A stretch of 12,419 nt of DNA from an uncultured Collinsella sp. (GCA_900552705.1 USAX01000051.1:1-12419), one strand, 5' to 3'; positions 1-7,281 are shown, counted from the stretch's first letter. Program-made: numbers and translations. The notes: generated by a model not told the origin, from the letters alone.

Positions 1-69
1 GACGAGTGGCATAAGTTTGAGTCTACGATCACCGAGTGGGAGATCAAGCACTACCTGGCGAACTCCTAA
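1..69 (+). CDS. C-terminal end of a probable glutamine synthetase (5' truncated)
   Basis: An open frame runs in from the left edge and stops at TAA 67-69, leaving 22 codons. The visible residues include EW near the start, then ITEWEIKHYLANS at the end. A C-terminus of the form EW-x(n)-W-E-x(3)-Y-L is typical of type I glutamine synthetases, cytoplasmic enzymes that make glutamine from glutamate, ammonia and ATP. The next gene, 50 bp downstream with no terminator between, resembles GlnR, the nitrogen regulator of actinobacteria, which fits a glnA identity. Twenty-two residues are too few to prove the family, so this is an inference from the terminal motif plus context. Confidence 0.5.
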   Translation, partial: DEWHKFESTITEWEIKHYLANS

Positions 70-119
70 TCGCGCTGGCTTGTTCCAGTACGATTGAGCT
101 CATTTCTTTGGAGGCCGAT

Positions 120-782
120 ATGTCCGATAAGAGTGCCCTGTTCATGGCGCGCACGACGCGCTTCCACGAGTTTGCCCGCAGCTTGACGACCACCCTGGGT
201 GTCGAGGTGAGTCTGGCCACTCCCGATTCGCCGACTGCGGCGCACGACTTTGACCTGCTGATCCTCGATTCCGACGGCATCCGCAGCGACCGCATCGATC
301 AGATTGCCAAGTGGCTTGACGATCGCGGCGGTGTCCCCATGCTGGTGATCGTCGACGACGAGGCGCTCGGCACCCTGCGCCTGCCGAATCACGCGCATGC
401 CGACTTTGTATGCCCCACGGCGACGCCCAATGAGCTCAAGGCTCGCGCGCAGCGCCTGATGGGCGAGGAGGAGACCGTCACCGCCGACGATGTGCTCAAT
501 ATCGATAACCTCGAGATTAACCTGGCTACCTACCAGGTGACACTCGATAACGAGCCCATCGACCTGACGCTGATGGAGTACTCGCTGCTGAGCTTTTTGG
601 CGACGCACCCCAACCGCGCCTACAGCCGCGAGGTGCTGCTGCACCGCGTGTGGGGCTTTGAGTACTGCGGCGGCACGCGCACCGTCGACGTGCACATTCG
701 ACGCATCCGCTCCAAGGTGGGCCCGCAGATCGCGGCACACATCACCACCGTCCGCGGCGTGGGCTATCTGTTTAAGGACTAG
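120..782 (+). CDS. GlnR-like OmpR-family winged-helix transcriptional regulator with atypical receiver domain
   Basis: A 220-residue DNA-binding regulator. The ATG at 120 is chosen because GGAGG (110-114) lies 5 nt upstream; an in-frame ATG at 36 would overlap the preceding gene. Residues 1-115 form a receiver-like domain. Asp50 (LLILDSD) sits at the phosphoacceptor position, but the N-terminal acidic pair is missing and the usual Lys-Pro near the end is replaced by CPTATP (98-103), so classical phosphorylation is doubtful. Residues about 125-220 are an OmpR-type winged helix with VWGFEYCGGTRTVDVHIRR and TVRGVGYLF. Actinobacterial GlnR, from memory, shares Asp50, a TAGP-like segment at the same place and a very similar DNA-binding domain. 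Together with the probable glutamine synthetase upstream, this suggests nitrogen control. No histidine kinase gene is adjacent. Family assignment is firm; GlnR function is inferred. Confidence 0.85.
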   Translation: MSDKSALFMARTTRFHEFARSLTTTLGVEVSLATPDSPTAAHDFDLLILDSDGIRSDRIDQIAKWLDDRGGVPMLVIVDDEALGTLRLPNHAHADFVCPTATPNELKARAQRLMGEEETVTADDVLNIDNLEINLATYQVTLDNEPIDLTLMEYSLLSFLATHPNRAYSREVLLHRVWGFEYCGGTRTVDVHIRRIRSKVGPQIAAHITTVRGVGYLFKD

Positions 783-786
783 ATTT

Positions 787-823
787 CCACCACAAAGGGG
801 ACAGGCACCTTTGTGGTGGTTTT
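787..823 (+). repeat. Short palindromic repeat with GGGGAC core, possible terminator of the glnR-like gene
   Basis: Perfect 12-nt arms CCACCACAAAGG (787-798) and CCTTTGTGGTGG (808-819) enclose a 9-nt loop, and TTTT follows at 820-823. It begins 4 nt after the regulator's stop codon, so it could end that transcript. Seen another way, 10-nt arms flank a 13-nt core, GGGGACAGGCACC (797-809), which resembles the core of the palindrome at 2526-2556. I recall GGGGACAGGCACC-type words as dispersed repeats in Coriobacteriia and in REP-like elements tied to IS200-like transposases. That recall is unchecked. Confidence 0.75.
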
Positions 824-849
824 GACGCAGGTGCGGGTTTCTTTCGAGT

Positions 850-878
850 TTGCAGCAGAACTTAAGCCTTCCTAAAAG
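850..878 (+). promoter_or_regulatory. Candidate promoter for the htrA-like gene
   Basis: TTGCAG (850-855) and TAAAAG (873-878) are separated by 17 bp, a passable but not strong match to the housekeeping -35/-10 consensus. Transcription would start near 885 and give a leader of about 105 nt containing the stem-loop at 938-961. A weaker alternative is TTGCGT (880-885) with CATATT (905-910) at 19 bp. No operator is evident. Confidence 0.35.
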
Positions 879-937
879 ATTGCGTTCTCGTACACGTTCG
901 CCCGCATATTGGGGTACAACTCAACGTGAACAATGAT

Positions 938-964
938 GGCCCGCCACATGTTTGGCGGGCCTTT
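938..964 (+). terminator. GC-rich stem-loop before htrA: terminator or leader hairpin
   Basis: GGCCCGCCA (938-946) pairs perfectly with TGGCGGGCC (953-961) around a 6-nt loop, followed by TTTGGTT. The T-run is short, so termination would be weak. It lies 30 nt upstream of the htrA-like start codon. It could be the distal terminator of the preceding unit, an attenuator in the htrA leader, or the 3' end of a short RNA started near 885. The sequence alone does not decide. Confidence 0.5.
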
Positions 965-990
965 GGTTATTTGACGAAAGGACCGCAGCT

Positions 991-2454
991 ATGAGCGAGA
1001 ACGATTCCCAGCGTCCCCAGGACGCGGGCAACGCCGGCGAGACTCAGCAGCAGCCGCGCGTGCAGGTGGAGTCGACGCCTGCCGACGGCAACAACATTCC
1101 CTACGTGCAGGCCTACGACACGCAGACCGGCAAGCCGCTGGGCAGCCAGCAGGTCGTGAACAAGCACACGGTGGTCAAGACCAAGACCAAAAAGCTGCCG
1201 ATCTTTATTACGGCGCTCGCCGGTTGTGCCTGCGGCGCCCTGCTAGTCATTGCGCTCATCATGAGTGGCACGCTCGATATCGGCGGCGGCAAGAATGCCG
1301 TGACGGCGGGCGCTTCGGGTTCGTCGACGCAAAAGATCACCATCGATTCCGAGGACACCACGCTGGCCGAGGCCGTCTCTGCCAAGGCCCTGCCCTCCGT
1401 GGTTTCCATTACCGCCACTTCGAGCGGCAGCCAGAATGGCTCGCTTTCGCAGTCTGCCGACGAGTCGGACAGCTCGGGCAGCGTCGGATCGGGTGTTGTG
1501 CTCGATACCGAGGGCCACATCCTCACCAACAACCATGTGGTCGATGGCTATGACCAGTACGTGGTTACCATGGACGACGGCACCACCTACGAGGCCGAGT
1601 TCGTGGGCAACGATGCCTCGAGCGACCTCGCCGTCATTAAGCTCAAGGATGCCGATGCCTCCAAGCTCACGCCGATTGAGATCGGTGACTCCTCCAAGCT
1701 CAACGTGGGCGAGTGGGTTATGGCGATCGGCTCGCCGTTCGGCAACGAGCAGTCTGTCTCCACCGGTATCGTCTCGGCGCTCTACCGCTCCACGGCCATG
1801 AGCTCTACCAGCGGCAACACCATCTATGCCAACATGATCCAGACCGATGCCGCCATCAACCCGGGCAACTCCGGTGGCGCGCTCGTCAACGACAATGGCG
1901 AGCTCGTGGGTATCAACTCGCTCATCGAGAGCTACTCGGGCTCCAGCTCGGGCGTGGGTTTTGCCATTCCGGTTAATTACGCCAAGAACATTGCCGACCA
2001 GATCATCGACGGCAAGACGCCGGTGCATCCGTACATGGGCGCTACGCTTTCGAGCGTCAACGCGCTCAACGCCCGTACCAACAAGCTGAGCACCGATAGC
2101 GGTGCCTATGTGGCAAGCGTCGTCGAGGACGGTCCCGCCGCCAAGGCCGGCATTCAGGAGGGCGACGTCATCACCAAGCTGGGCGACGACGAGATCACGA
2201 GCGCCGATGGCCTGATCATCGCACTGCGCAGCCACGAGGTGGGCGAGAAGGTCGAGATCACGCTCATGCGCGGCAAGGAAGAGAAGAAGGTTACCGTCGA
2301 GCTGGGCTCCGACGAGGAGCTGCAGAACCAGCAGCAGAACGACAGCGCGACCGACACCGGTAACGGCGGCATTACCGATGAGCAGCTGCGCCAGTACCTG
2401 GAGGAGCTGCTTGGCCAGCAGGGCCAGGGTCAGGGCAACGGCCAGGGTTTCTAA
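991..2454 (+). CDS. htrA: HtrA/DegP-type trypsin-like serine protease, membrane-anchored, with one PDZ domain
   Basis: A 487-residue envelope protease that in this family degrades or refolds misfolded exported proteins. The ATG at 991 is preferred over an in-frame ATG at 952 because GAAAGGA (975-981) lies 9 nt upstream and 952 falls inside a stem-loop. Order: polar, Gln-rich cytoplasmic N-terminus (1-68); a single membrane segment (about 70-92, IFITALAGCACGALLVIALI); a Ser-rich linker; a protease domain with the full triad His182 (TNNHVV), Asp212 (SSDLAV) and Ser294 (NPGNSGG); a PDZ domain (about 346-438, GPAAKAGIQEGDVI); and a low-complexity Gln/Gly tail to 487. The layout matches the one-TM, one-PDZ HtrA proteins of Gram-positive bacteria. 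It stands alone between its own leader and a strong terminator. The family is certain; whether it equals B. subtilis HtrA, HtrB or YyxA cannot be told. Confidence 0.95.
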   Translation: MSENDSQRPQDAGNAGETQQQPRVQVESTPADGNNIPYVQAYDTQTGKPLGSQQVVNKHTVVKTKTKKLPIFITALAGCACGALLVIALIMSGTLDIGGGKNAVTAGASGSSTQKITIDSEDTTLAEAVSAKALPSVVSITATSSGSQNGSLSQSADESDSSGSVGSGVVLDTEGHILTNNHVVDGYDQYVVTMDDGTTYEAEFVGNDASSDLAVIKLKDADASKLTPIEIGDSSKLNVGEWVMAIGSPFGNEQSVSTGIVSALYRSTAMSSTSGNTIYANMIQTDAAINPGNSGGALVNDNGELVGINSLIESYSGSSSGVGFAIPVNYAKNIADQIIDGKTPVHPYMGATLSSVNALNARTNKLSTDSGAYVASVVEDGPAAKAGIQEGDVITKLGDDEITSADGLIIALRSHEVGEKVEITLMRGKEEKKVTVELGSDEELQNQQQNDSATDTGNGGITDEQLRQYLEELLGQQGQGQGNGQGF

Positions 2455-2480
2455 CGAGCTGTATCGCACATATCGAGGCC

Positions 2481-2520
2481 AGAGGGGGCTGTTCCGCCAA
2501 CGCGGGACAGCCCCTCTTTT
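2481..2520 (+). terminator. Rho-independent terminator of the htrA-like gene
   Basis: AGAGGGGGCTGTTCC (2481-2495) pairs with GGGACAGCCCCTCT (2504-2517) with one bulged G and one G-U pair. The loop is 8 nt, and TTTTCTTATT follows. It lies 26 nt after the htrA stop and is the clearest intrinsic terminator in the window. Confidence 0.9.
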
Positions 2521-2525
2521 CTTAT

Positions 2526-2556
2526 TGATCCGTTGGGGACGGAGGAAAACGGATCA
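2526..2556 (+). repeat. 31-nt palindromic repeat with GGGGAC core, copy 1 (intergenic)
   Basis: Arms TGATCCGTT (2526-2534) and AACGGATCA (2548-2556) are perfect inverted repeats around a 13-nt core, GGGGACGGAGGAA (2535-2547). A second copy lies in opposite orientation at 9270-9300, with 29 of 31 positions identical. It starts just after the T-tract of the htrA terminator, in the gap before ligA. No long T-run follows, so it is unlikely to be a terminator itself. Confidence 0.85.
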
Positions 2557-2639
2557 TTTAGAAATGGCAAGGGCATGAGTTGATTGCGCGATCCACTCCA
2601 GTTTGATGGCTGCCGATTCGGTGCGGTTTGAGACCGCTA

Positions 2640-2668
2640 TTCGGCGCCATGGTGACCGGTGGTACTCT
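2640..2668 (+). promoter_or_regulatory. Weak candidate promoter for ligA
   Basis: TACTCT (2663-2668) is preceded by TGG (2660-2662), an extended -10 pattern. At 17 bp upstream the -35 region is poor (TTCGGC, 2640-2645). Transcription would begin near 2675, about 28 nt before the ligA start. The strong terminator at 2481-2520 implies that some promoter must lie in this stretch, and this is the best candidate I see. Confidence 0.3.
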
Positions 2669-2703
2669 AGTATCCGTTTGAAATCGAGCGAAGGAGTGCC
2701 GCT

Positions 2704-4932
2704 ATGGAGCAATCGAGCCTGTTTGGTGACGGTGTGGATATCGATACCAAAACGCCCGCGAGCACGAGCGCCGCCGCACCGACCGACGCCCATGCCCAGG
2801 CGGCAGCGCGCGCGGCCGAGCTGCGCCATGAGCTCGATTACCACGCGTACCGCTACTACATGCTTGACGCACCCGAGATTACGGACGCCGCTTTCGACAA
2901 AATGCTCGTTGAGCTGCAGGAGATCGAGGCGACCTACCCCGACCTGGTGACGCCCGACAGCTATACCCAGCGCGTGGGCGGCTACGTGAGCGAGCAGTTT
3001 ACACCGGTCACACATATGGCGCGCATGTATTCCATGGACGATGCTATGGATCTGGACGAACTTGACGCGTGGCTCCAGCGCGCCGAGGATGCGCTCGGTG
3101 CCGGCAGCGTCACCTATACCTGCGAGCTTAAGATCGACGGTCTGGGCGTGGCGCTTACCTATCAAAACGGCACCTTTATGCGCGCCGCCACGCGCGGCGA
3201 CGGTACCACGGGCGAGGATGTGTCGCTCAATGTCCGTACCATCAAGGATGTGCCCATGCACCTGTCCGAGCCGGCGCTCGCCCACATGGGCGCCGACCGC
3301 GAGCGTACCATTGAGGTACGCGGCGAGGTGTACATGCCCAAGGGCAGCTTTGTTCGTCTGAATGAAGAGGCCGATGCCGAGGGCCGCGACCCCTTTGCCA
3401 ACCCGCGCAACGCCGCCGCCGGCAGCCTGCGCCAAAAGGACCCCAAGGTCACGGCGCGCCGCGACCTGGCTACCTTTATCTACGCCATTGCCGATACCGA
3501 TCCGCTGCACGTCCACAGCCAGCGCGAGTTCCTGGACTGGCTGCGTAGCGCCGGCTTTAGCGTCAACCCCAACGTTGCCCGTTGCGCCACACCCGCTGAG
3601 GTTCACGAGTTCTGCGCCCAGGCGCTCGAGCATCGCGGCGACCTGGACTACGACATCGACGGCGTGGTCGTAAAGGTCGACAGCTTCCAACAGCAGCTCG
3701 ACCTGGGCTTTACCGCCCGCGCGCCGCGTTGGGCCATCGCCTTTAAGTTCCCGCCCGAGGAAAAGCAGACCGTCCTGCGCGAGATTCGCATCCAGGTGGG
3801 TCGCACCGGCGTGCTCACGCCGGTCGCCGAGTTCGACCCGGTGACGGTCGCCGGCTCCACCATCGCGCGCGCCACGCTGCACAACATCGACGAGATCCGC
3901 CGCAAGAACGTGCGCGAGGGCGACACTATCATCGTGCACAAGGCGGGCGACGTAATCCCCGAGGTCGTGGGCCCGGTGCTCGACAAGCGCCCGGCCGATT
4001 CGGTCGACTGGCACATGCCCGAGGTCTGCCCCGTGTGCGGCAGCCCCGTGGTTCACGAGGATGGCGAGGTGGCCTACCGCTGCGTGTCCATCGACTGCCC
4101 CGCACAGCTCAAGGAGCGCCTGCTCCACTGGGTGAGCCGCGGCTGCATGGACGTCGACGGCCTGGGCGACGAGATCGTCGACAAGATGATCGCCGCTGGC
4201 CTGATCCACGATGTCGCGGACTTCTACCAGCTCACGGTCGACGACATCGCCGGCCTGGACACGGGGCGCGTGTACGCCAGCTCCAACAGCAAAAAGGGCG
4301 TTAAGAAGGGCGATCCCATTCCGGTAGGCCTTAAGACGGCCGAGAAAATCATCGCCGAGCTCAACAAGTCCAAGAGCCAGCCACTCGGGCGTGTGCTGTT
4401 TGCCCTGGGCATCCGTCATGTGGGCAAGAGCGTGGGCGAGGTCATCGCCGAGCGATTCCTGTCGATTGACAAGCTCATCTTGGCGAGCGAAGAGGATATT
4501 GCCGAGTGCGAGGGCATCGGTCCCAAGATTGCGGCGAGCGTCAAACAGTTCCTGGCCGTGCCCGAAAACCTCGCCGTGCTGGAGCGCTTGCGCCAGGCTG
4601 GTCTGTCGCTTGAGGTCGACTTGGGCGCCGCGCACGCGCAAGCCGCAGCCGACGCTGGGGTGGCGGGCGAGCTTGCCGACGCACAGCCGCTTGCGGGTCT
4701 GACCTTTGTGCTCACCGGCACGCTCGTCAATCGCACGCGCGACGAGGCGGGTGCGGCGCTCAAGGTGCTCGGCGCCAAGGTTTCGGGCAGTGTTTCTAAG
4801 AAGACGAGCTACCTGGTCGCCGGTCCCAAAGCGGGCTCCAAGCTCACCAAAGCCGAGCAGCTGGGCGTACCCGTGCTGGACGAGGACGCACTCGAGCAGA
4901 TCTTGGCTACCGGCGAGGTGCCCCAGGCTTAG
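2704..4932 (+). CDS. ligA: NAD-dependent DNA ligase LigA
   Basis: A 742-residue ligase that seals nicks in duplex DNA using NAD+, in replication and repair. The ATG at 2704 has AAGGAG (2691-2696) 7 nt upstream. After a roughly 30-residue Ala/Thr-rich extension come domain Ia (HAYRYYMLDAPEITDAAFD), the adenylation domain with active-site Lys143 in the KIDG motif, and an OB fold (VGRTGVLTPVAEFDPVTVAG). A Cys4 zinc finger follows (C442, C445, C460, C465), then helix-hairpin-helix repeats and a C-terminal BRCT domain (about 661-738, LAGLTFVLTGTL). All catalytic landmarks are present. It is longer than the usual 670 or so residues because of the N-terminal extension, which holds QSSLF at residues 3-7 (a sliding-clamp-type motif), and a Lys/Ser/Gly-rich insertion around 520-542. 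It is a single-gene unit facing the minus-strand merR gene across a shared terminator. Confidence 0.98.
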   Translation: MEQSSLFGDGVDIDTKTPASTSAAAPTDAHAQAAARAAELRHELDYHAYRYYMLDAPEITDAAFDKMLVELQEIEATYPDLVTPDSYTQRVGGYVSEQFTPVTHMARMYSMDDAMDLDELDAWLQRAEDALGAGSVTYTCELKIDGLGVALTYQNGTFMRAATRGDGTTGEDVSLNVRTIKDVPMHLSEPALAHMGADRERTIEVRGEVYMPKGSFVRLNEEADAEGRDPFANPRNAAAGSLRQKDPKVTARRDLATFIYAIADTDPLHVHSQREFLDWLRSAGFSVNPNVARCATPAEVHEFCAQALEHRGDLDYDIDGVVVKVDSFQQQLDLGFTARAPRWAIAFKFPPEEKQTVLREIRIQVGRTGVLTPVAEFDPVTVAGSTIARATLHNIDEIRRKNVREGDTIIVHKAGDVIPEVVGPVLDKRPADSVDWHMPEVCPVCGSPVVHEDGEVAYRCVSIDCPAQLKERLLHWVSRGCMDVDGLGDEIVDKMIAAGLIHDVADFYQLTVDDIAGLDTGRVYASSNSKKGVKKGDPIPVGLKTAEKIIAELNKSKSQPLGRVLFALGIRHVGKSVGEVIAERFLSIDKLILASEEDIAECEGIGPKIAASVKQFLAVPENLAVLERLRQAGLSLEVDLGAAHAQAAADAGVAGELADAQPLAGLTFVLTGTLVNRTRDEAGAALKVLGAKVSGSVSKKTSYLVAGPKAGSKLTKAEQLGVPVLDEDALEQILATGEVPQA

Positions 4933-4951
4933 CGCATCGATAACCAAATTG

Positions 4952-4992
4952 AAGATCCGCCCGGAAAGCATGATGCCTTCCGGGCGGATCTT
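4952..4992. terminator. Bidirectional hairpin shared by convergent ligA and merR
   Basis: Perfect 15-nt arms AAGATCCGCCCGGAA (4952-4966) and TTCCGGGCGGATCTT (4978-4992) enclose an 11-nt loop that itself holds a GCAT/ATGC pair. It starts 20 nt after the ligA stop and its right arm overlaps the merR stop codon (minus strand, 4991-4993). The symmetric position between convergent genes fits a two-way terminator. T-runs on both sides are short, so efficiency rests on the stem. Confidence 0.8.
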
Positions 4993-5839
4993 ACTTTGCT
5001 GGGGCAACCGGCACCGTGATCTGCGTTACGTAGGTTGTCGGGTCGTCGCTGATGATATCGTCGATGAGGGCGATCTCGCGCGAGGGGCCGGCGGGCGTCA
5101 GGTTGTGTTCGTGCATGTAGCCGAGCAGCCGCTCGTAGCGCGGGGCTGCTTGTCCGTGCGTGCCACGGAAACTTATGGTCAGGCAGTGCGCGGCAGGCCG
5201 CGTCTCGATTTCACCCAGGTAGTCGTCGGTGTCGTCGAGCAGCAGAAAGACCTCGTCGTAGCCATCAAAGTCGCCGGCGGCCAGGCGTTCGGGCGCGATG
5301 CCCACACCTAGATTGCCAAGATAGGCAAAGGTTTCGTGCTGTCCCTGCTGAAGCTGGCGGATATGCCATCCCAGCGAATAGGCGTCGGTGGGATTGACGC
5401 GCTCGTGCAGCGCGGCGCAGCGAAGTTCGGGTTCCTCGATTTCGCTAATGGTGTCGAGATCAGCATTCAAAGCGCCGTGAAGCAAGGCAAGCCGCTGGTC
5501 AATCTTGCGCGACATGCGCTCCAACTCACGTCGCCTGTGCTCAATTAACTCCTGTTGCTTGGTCAGTTGCCGTTGTATCAAATCCATATCGCGCGTAGTG
5601 ACAAACTCGCGAATCTGCGTCAACGGCAAGTCGAGAACGCGCAGGTTGCCGATGGTGTTGAGGGTGGAGAGCTGCCGCGATCCGTAGTAGCGGTACCCAC
5701 TTGCCGGATCGACATATGCCGGCTCCAACAGCCCCATCTGTTCGTAATGGCGCAGTGTGCCCACGCTCAAATTGAGCAGGCGCGCCACCTCGCCAATGCG
5801 GAGCAGGCCCTCGGTGTGTTCGCTTGGCATGTCGGTCAC
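4991..5839 (-). CDS. MerR-family transcriptional regulator with GyrI/BmrR-like effector-binding domain
   Basis: A 282-residue regulator. The start is GTG at 5837-5839, with GAAAGGAG (plus-strand positions 5847-5854) 7 nt upstream; an ATG three codons in (5830) would be too far from it. Residues about 11-80 are the MerR winged helix-turn-helix (RIGEVARLLNLSVGTLRHYE, then GYRYY), followed by a dimerisation coiled coil (about 85-125). The C-terminal half (about 135-280) resembles the drug-binding domain of BmrR-type activators, with a late GPSREIALIDD segment where this fold usually carries an acidic ligand contact. Such proteins bind cationic or hydrophobic drugs and untwist promoters with over-long spacers. 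The gene lies 55 bp downstream of a MATE pump on the same strand, and that pump's promoter carries a matching dyad. Autoregulation together with the pump is therefore likely. The ligand is unknown. Confidence 0.92.
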   Translation of the reverse strand: MTDMPSEHTEGLLRIGEVARLLNLSVGTLRHYEQMGLLEPAYVDPASGYRYYGSRQLSTLNTIGNLRVLDLPLTQIREFVTTRDMDLIQRQLTKQQELIEHRRRELERMSRKIDQRLALLHGALNADLDTISEIEEPELRCAALHERVNPTDAYSLGWHIRQLQQGQHETFAYLGNLGVGIAPERLAAGDFDGYDEVFLLLDDTDDYLGEIETRPAAHCLTISFRGTHGQAAPRYERLLGYMHEHNLTPAGPSREIALIDDIISDDPTTYVTQITVPVAPAK

Positions 5840-5894
5840 AGGACCACTCCTTTCGGTAAAAACAGGGGAGAGGTGCTAGGCATGCGTCGCCTCG

Positions 5895-7241
5895 CTACGC
5901 CACCAGCTTGTCAAAAGTTCCGCGGCGGTTGAGCACGGTAAATGCAATCACGCAGATGACCGCCGACAGAATCGACCCGCACGGCGAGGCGATACCCATG
6001 GGGAACAGCGTGTCGGAATAGGCGTTCGACAGCAGCCAAGCGCCGGGCACGCGAATGAGGGCCACGGCCAGCACGTTGTGCGCAAAGCCGATGTAGCTCT
6101 TGCCGTATGCGGCGAAAAAGCCGCTAAAGCAAATGTGGATGCCGGCAAAAATCGCGTCGAAAATATAGCTGCGCATATAGCCGGTACCGGCGGCGACTAC
6201 TGCAGCGTCCTTGGCAAAAAAGCCGATAAACGCCGGCGCCACCAGCCACATCAGCACCGTGATCAGGCAGCCGTACACCGCCGAGATGGTCATGGCGTCC
6301 TTGAGTACCTGACGCGCGCGGTCACCCTTGCCCGCGCCGGCGTTTTGCGCCGTGAGCGCGCTGACGGTAGCGCCCATGGAACTCGGCACGATAAACAAAA
6401 AGCTGATCATCTTTTCGACCAAGCCTACGGCGGCGGCGTCGACCAGACCGCGGTGGTTGGCGATGACGGTGATGAACATAAACGCCACCTGGATGCAGCC
6501 GTCCTGCACGGCCACGGGCACACCGATCTTAAGAATGCTGCCGAGCACCTCGGGCTGGGGGCGCAGGTCGCTACGCTTAACGTGGATGTTCGTGCGGCGG
6601 CTCTTGAGCCACACGAGCGCGAGGGCAACGCTGGCTGTCTGGGCGGTCACCGTGCCGAGTGCGGCGCCTACGGGGCCGAGCCCCATGTGGCCGATAAACA
6701 GAAAGTCGAGCGCGATGTTGATGATGCACGCCACGCCAATCACGTACATGGGCGAGCGCGAATCGCCCAGCCCGCGAAAGATGGCCGAGAGGATGTTGTA
6801 TGCGGCGATAAAGGGAATGCCGACAAAGCAGATGCGCAGGTAGGCGGCAGTGCCTTCGACGGCTTCGGCGGGAGTGCCAATGAGCGCCACAATCTGCGGA
6901 CACAGTGCGAGCAGGACAGCGGCCAGCACCACCGAGACACCCATAAAGAGCGTGATGGTGTTGCCGATGGCGGTCTCGGCTCGGTCAAACCGGCGCGAGC
7001 CCACGGCGTGGCCGACGATGACCGTCGTTCCCATGGCCAGGCCCACGAGCGTTACGGTAATGATATAGAGCGTCTGCGCGCCATTGCCCACGGCGGTGAT
7101 GCCGGCGGCGCCGCTAAACTGCCCCATCATGTACAGGTCGGCCATGCCGTAGAGCATCTGCAAAAAGTACGAGAGCATATAGGGCAGGGCAAAGACCGCG
7201 ATGGTCTTGAGGACATTGCCGCGTGTGAGGTCGTGTTCCAT
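5895..7241 (-). CDS. MATE-family multidrug/cation antiporter
   Basis: A 448-residue integral membrane protein, the usual length for MATE exporters with 12 membrane helices in two homologous halves. The first half opens with GNVLKTIAVFALPYMLSYF and carries Asp35 (YGMADLYMMG) in helix 1, where family members often have the acid that couples ion flow to transport. The second half begins near residue 240 with KIGVPVAVQDGCIQVAF. These pumps expel drugs and other compounds in exchange for Na+ or H+. The ATG is at 7239-7241, with AGAAAG upstream as a modest ribosome-binding site. It is the first gene of a two-gene unit with the MerR regulator, under a promoter with a MerR-type operator. The family is certain; the substrate cannot be read from sequence. 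Other MATE members export metabolites, so a non-drug role is possible. Confidence 0.95.
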   Translation of the reverse strand: MEHDLTRGNVLKTIAVFALPYMLSYFLQMLYGMADLYMMGQFSGAAGITAVGNGAQTLYIITVTLVGLAMGTTVIVGHAVGSRRFDRAETAIGNTITLFMGVSVVLAAVLLALCPQIVALIGTPAEAVEGTAAYLRICFVGIPFIAAYNILSAIFRGLGDSRSPMYVIGVACIINIALDFLFIGHMGLGPVGAALGTVTAQTASVALALVWLKSRRTNIHVKRSDLRPQPEVLGSILKIGVPVAVQDGCIQVAFMFITVIANHRGLVDAAAVGLVEKMISFLFIVPSSMGATVSALTAQNAGAGKGDRARQVLKDAMTISAVYGCLITVLMWLVAPAFIGFFAKDAAVVAAGTGYMRSYIFDAIFAGIHICFSGFFAAYGKSYIGFAHNVLAVALIRVPGAWLLSNAYSDTLFPMGIASPCGSILSAVICVIAFTVLNRRGTFDKLVA

Positions 7242-7281
7242 GGGCGGGGCTTTCTGGCTGGGTTCGTTTTGCTACCAGTGT

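Noticed and set aside
36..119. Upstream in-frame ATG for the GlnR-like regulator
   Set aside because: It would overlap the end of the preceding gene and has no ribosome-binding site. The ATG at 120 has GGAGG at ideal spacing and matches family length.
935..973. A 12-codon leader peptide before htrA
   Set aside because: No ribosome-binding site and no codon pattern that would suggest attenuation. It simply covers the stem-loop.
1243..2469. A 408-codon open frame antisense to the htrA-like gene
   Set aside because: Same codon-bias artefact. It spans a certain gene, and the translation is a low-complexity mix of Ala, Gly, Arg and Val.
2554..5007. An 817-codon open frame antisense to ligA
   Set aside because: It mirrors ligA across its full length. 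GC-rich third positions suppress stops on the opposite strand. Its translation is Val/Ala/His/Gly-rich with no domain, and ligA itself is complete.
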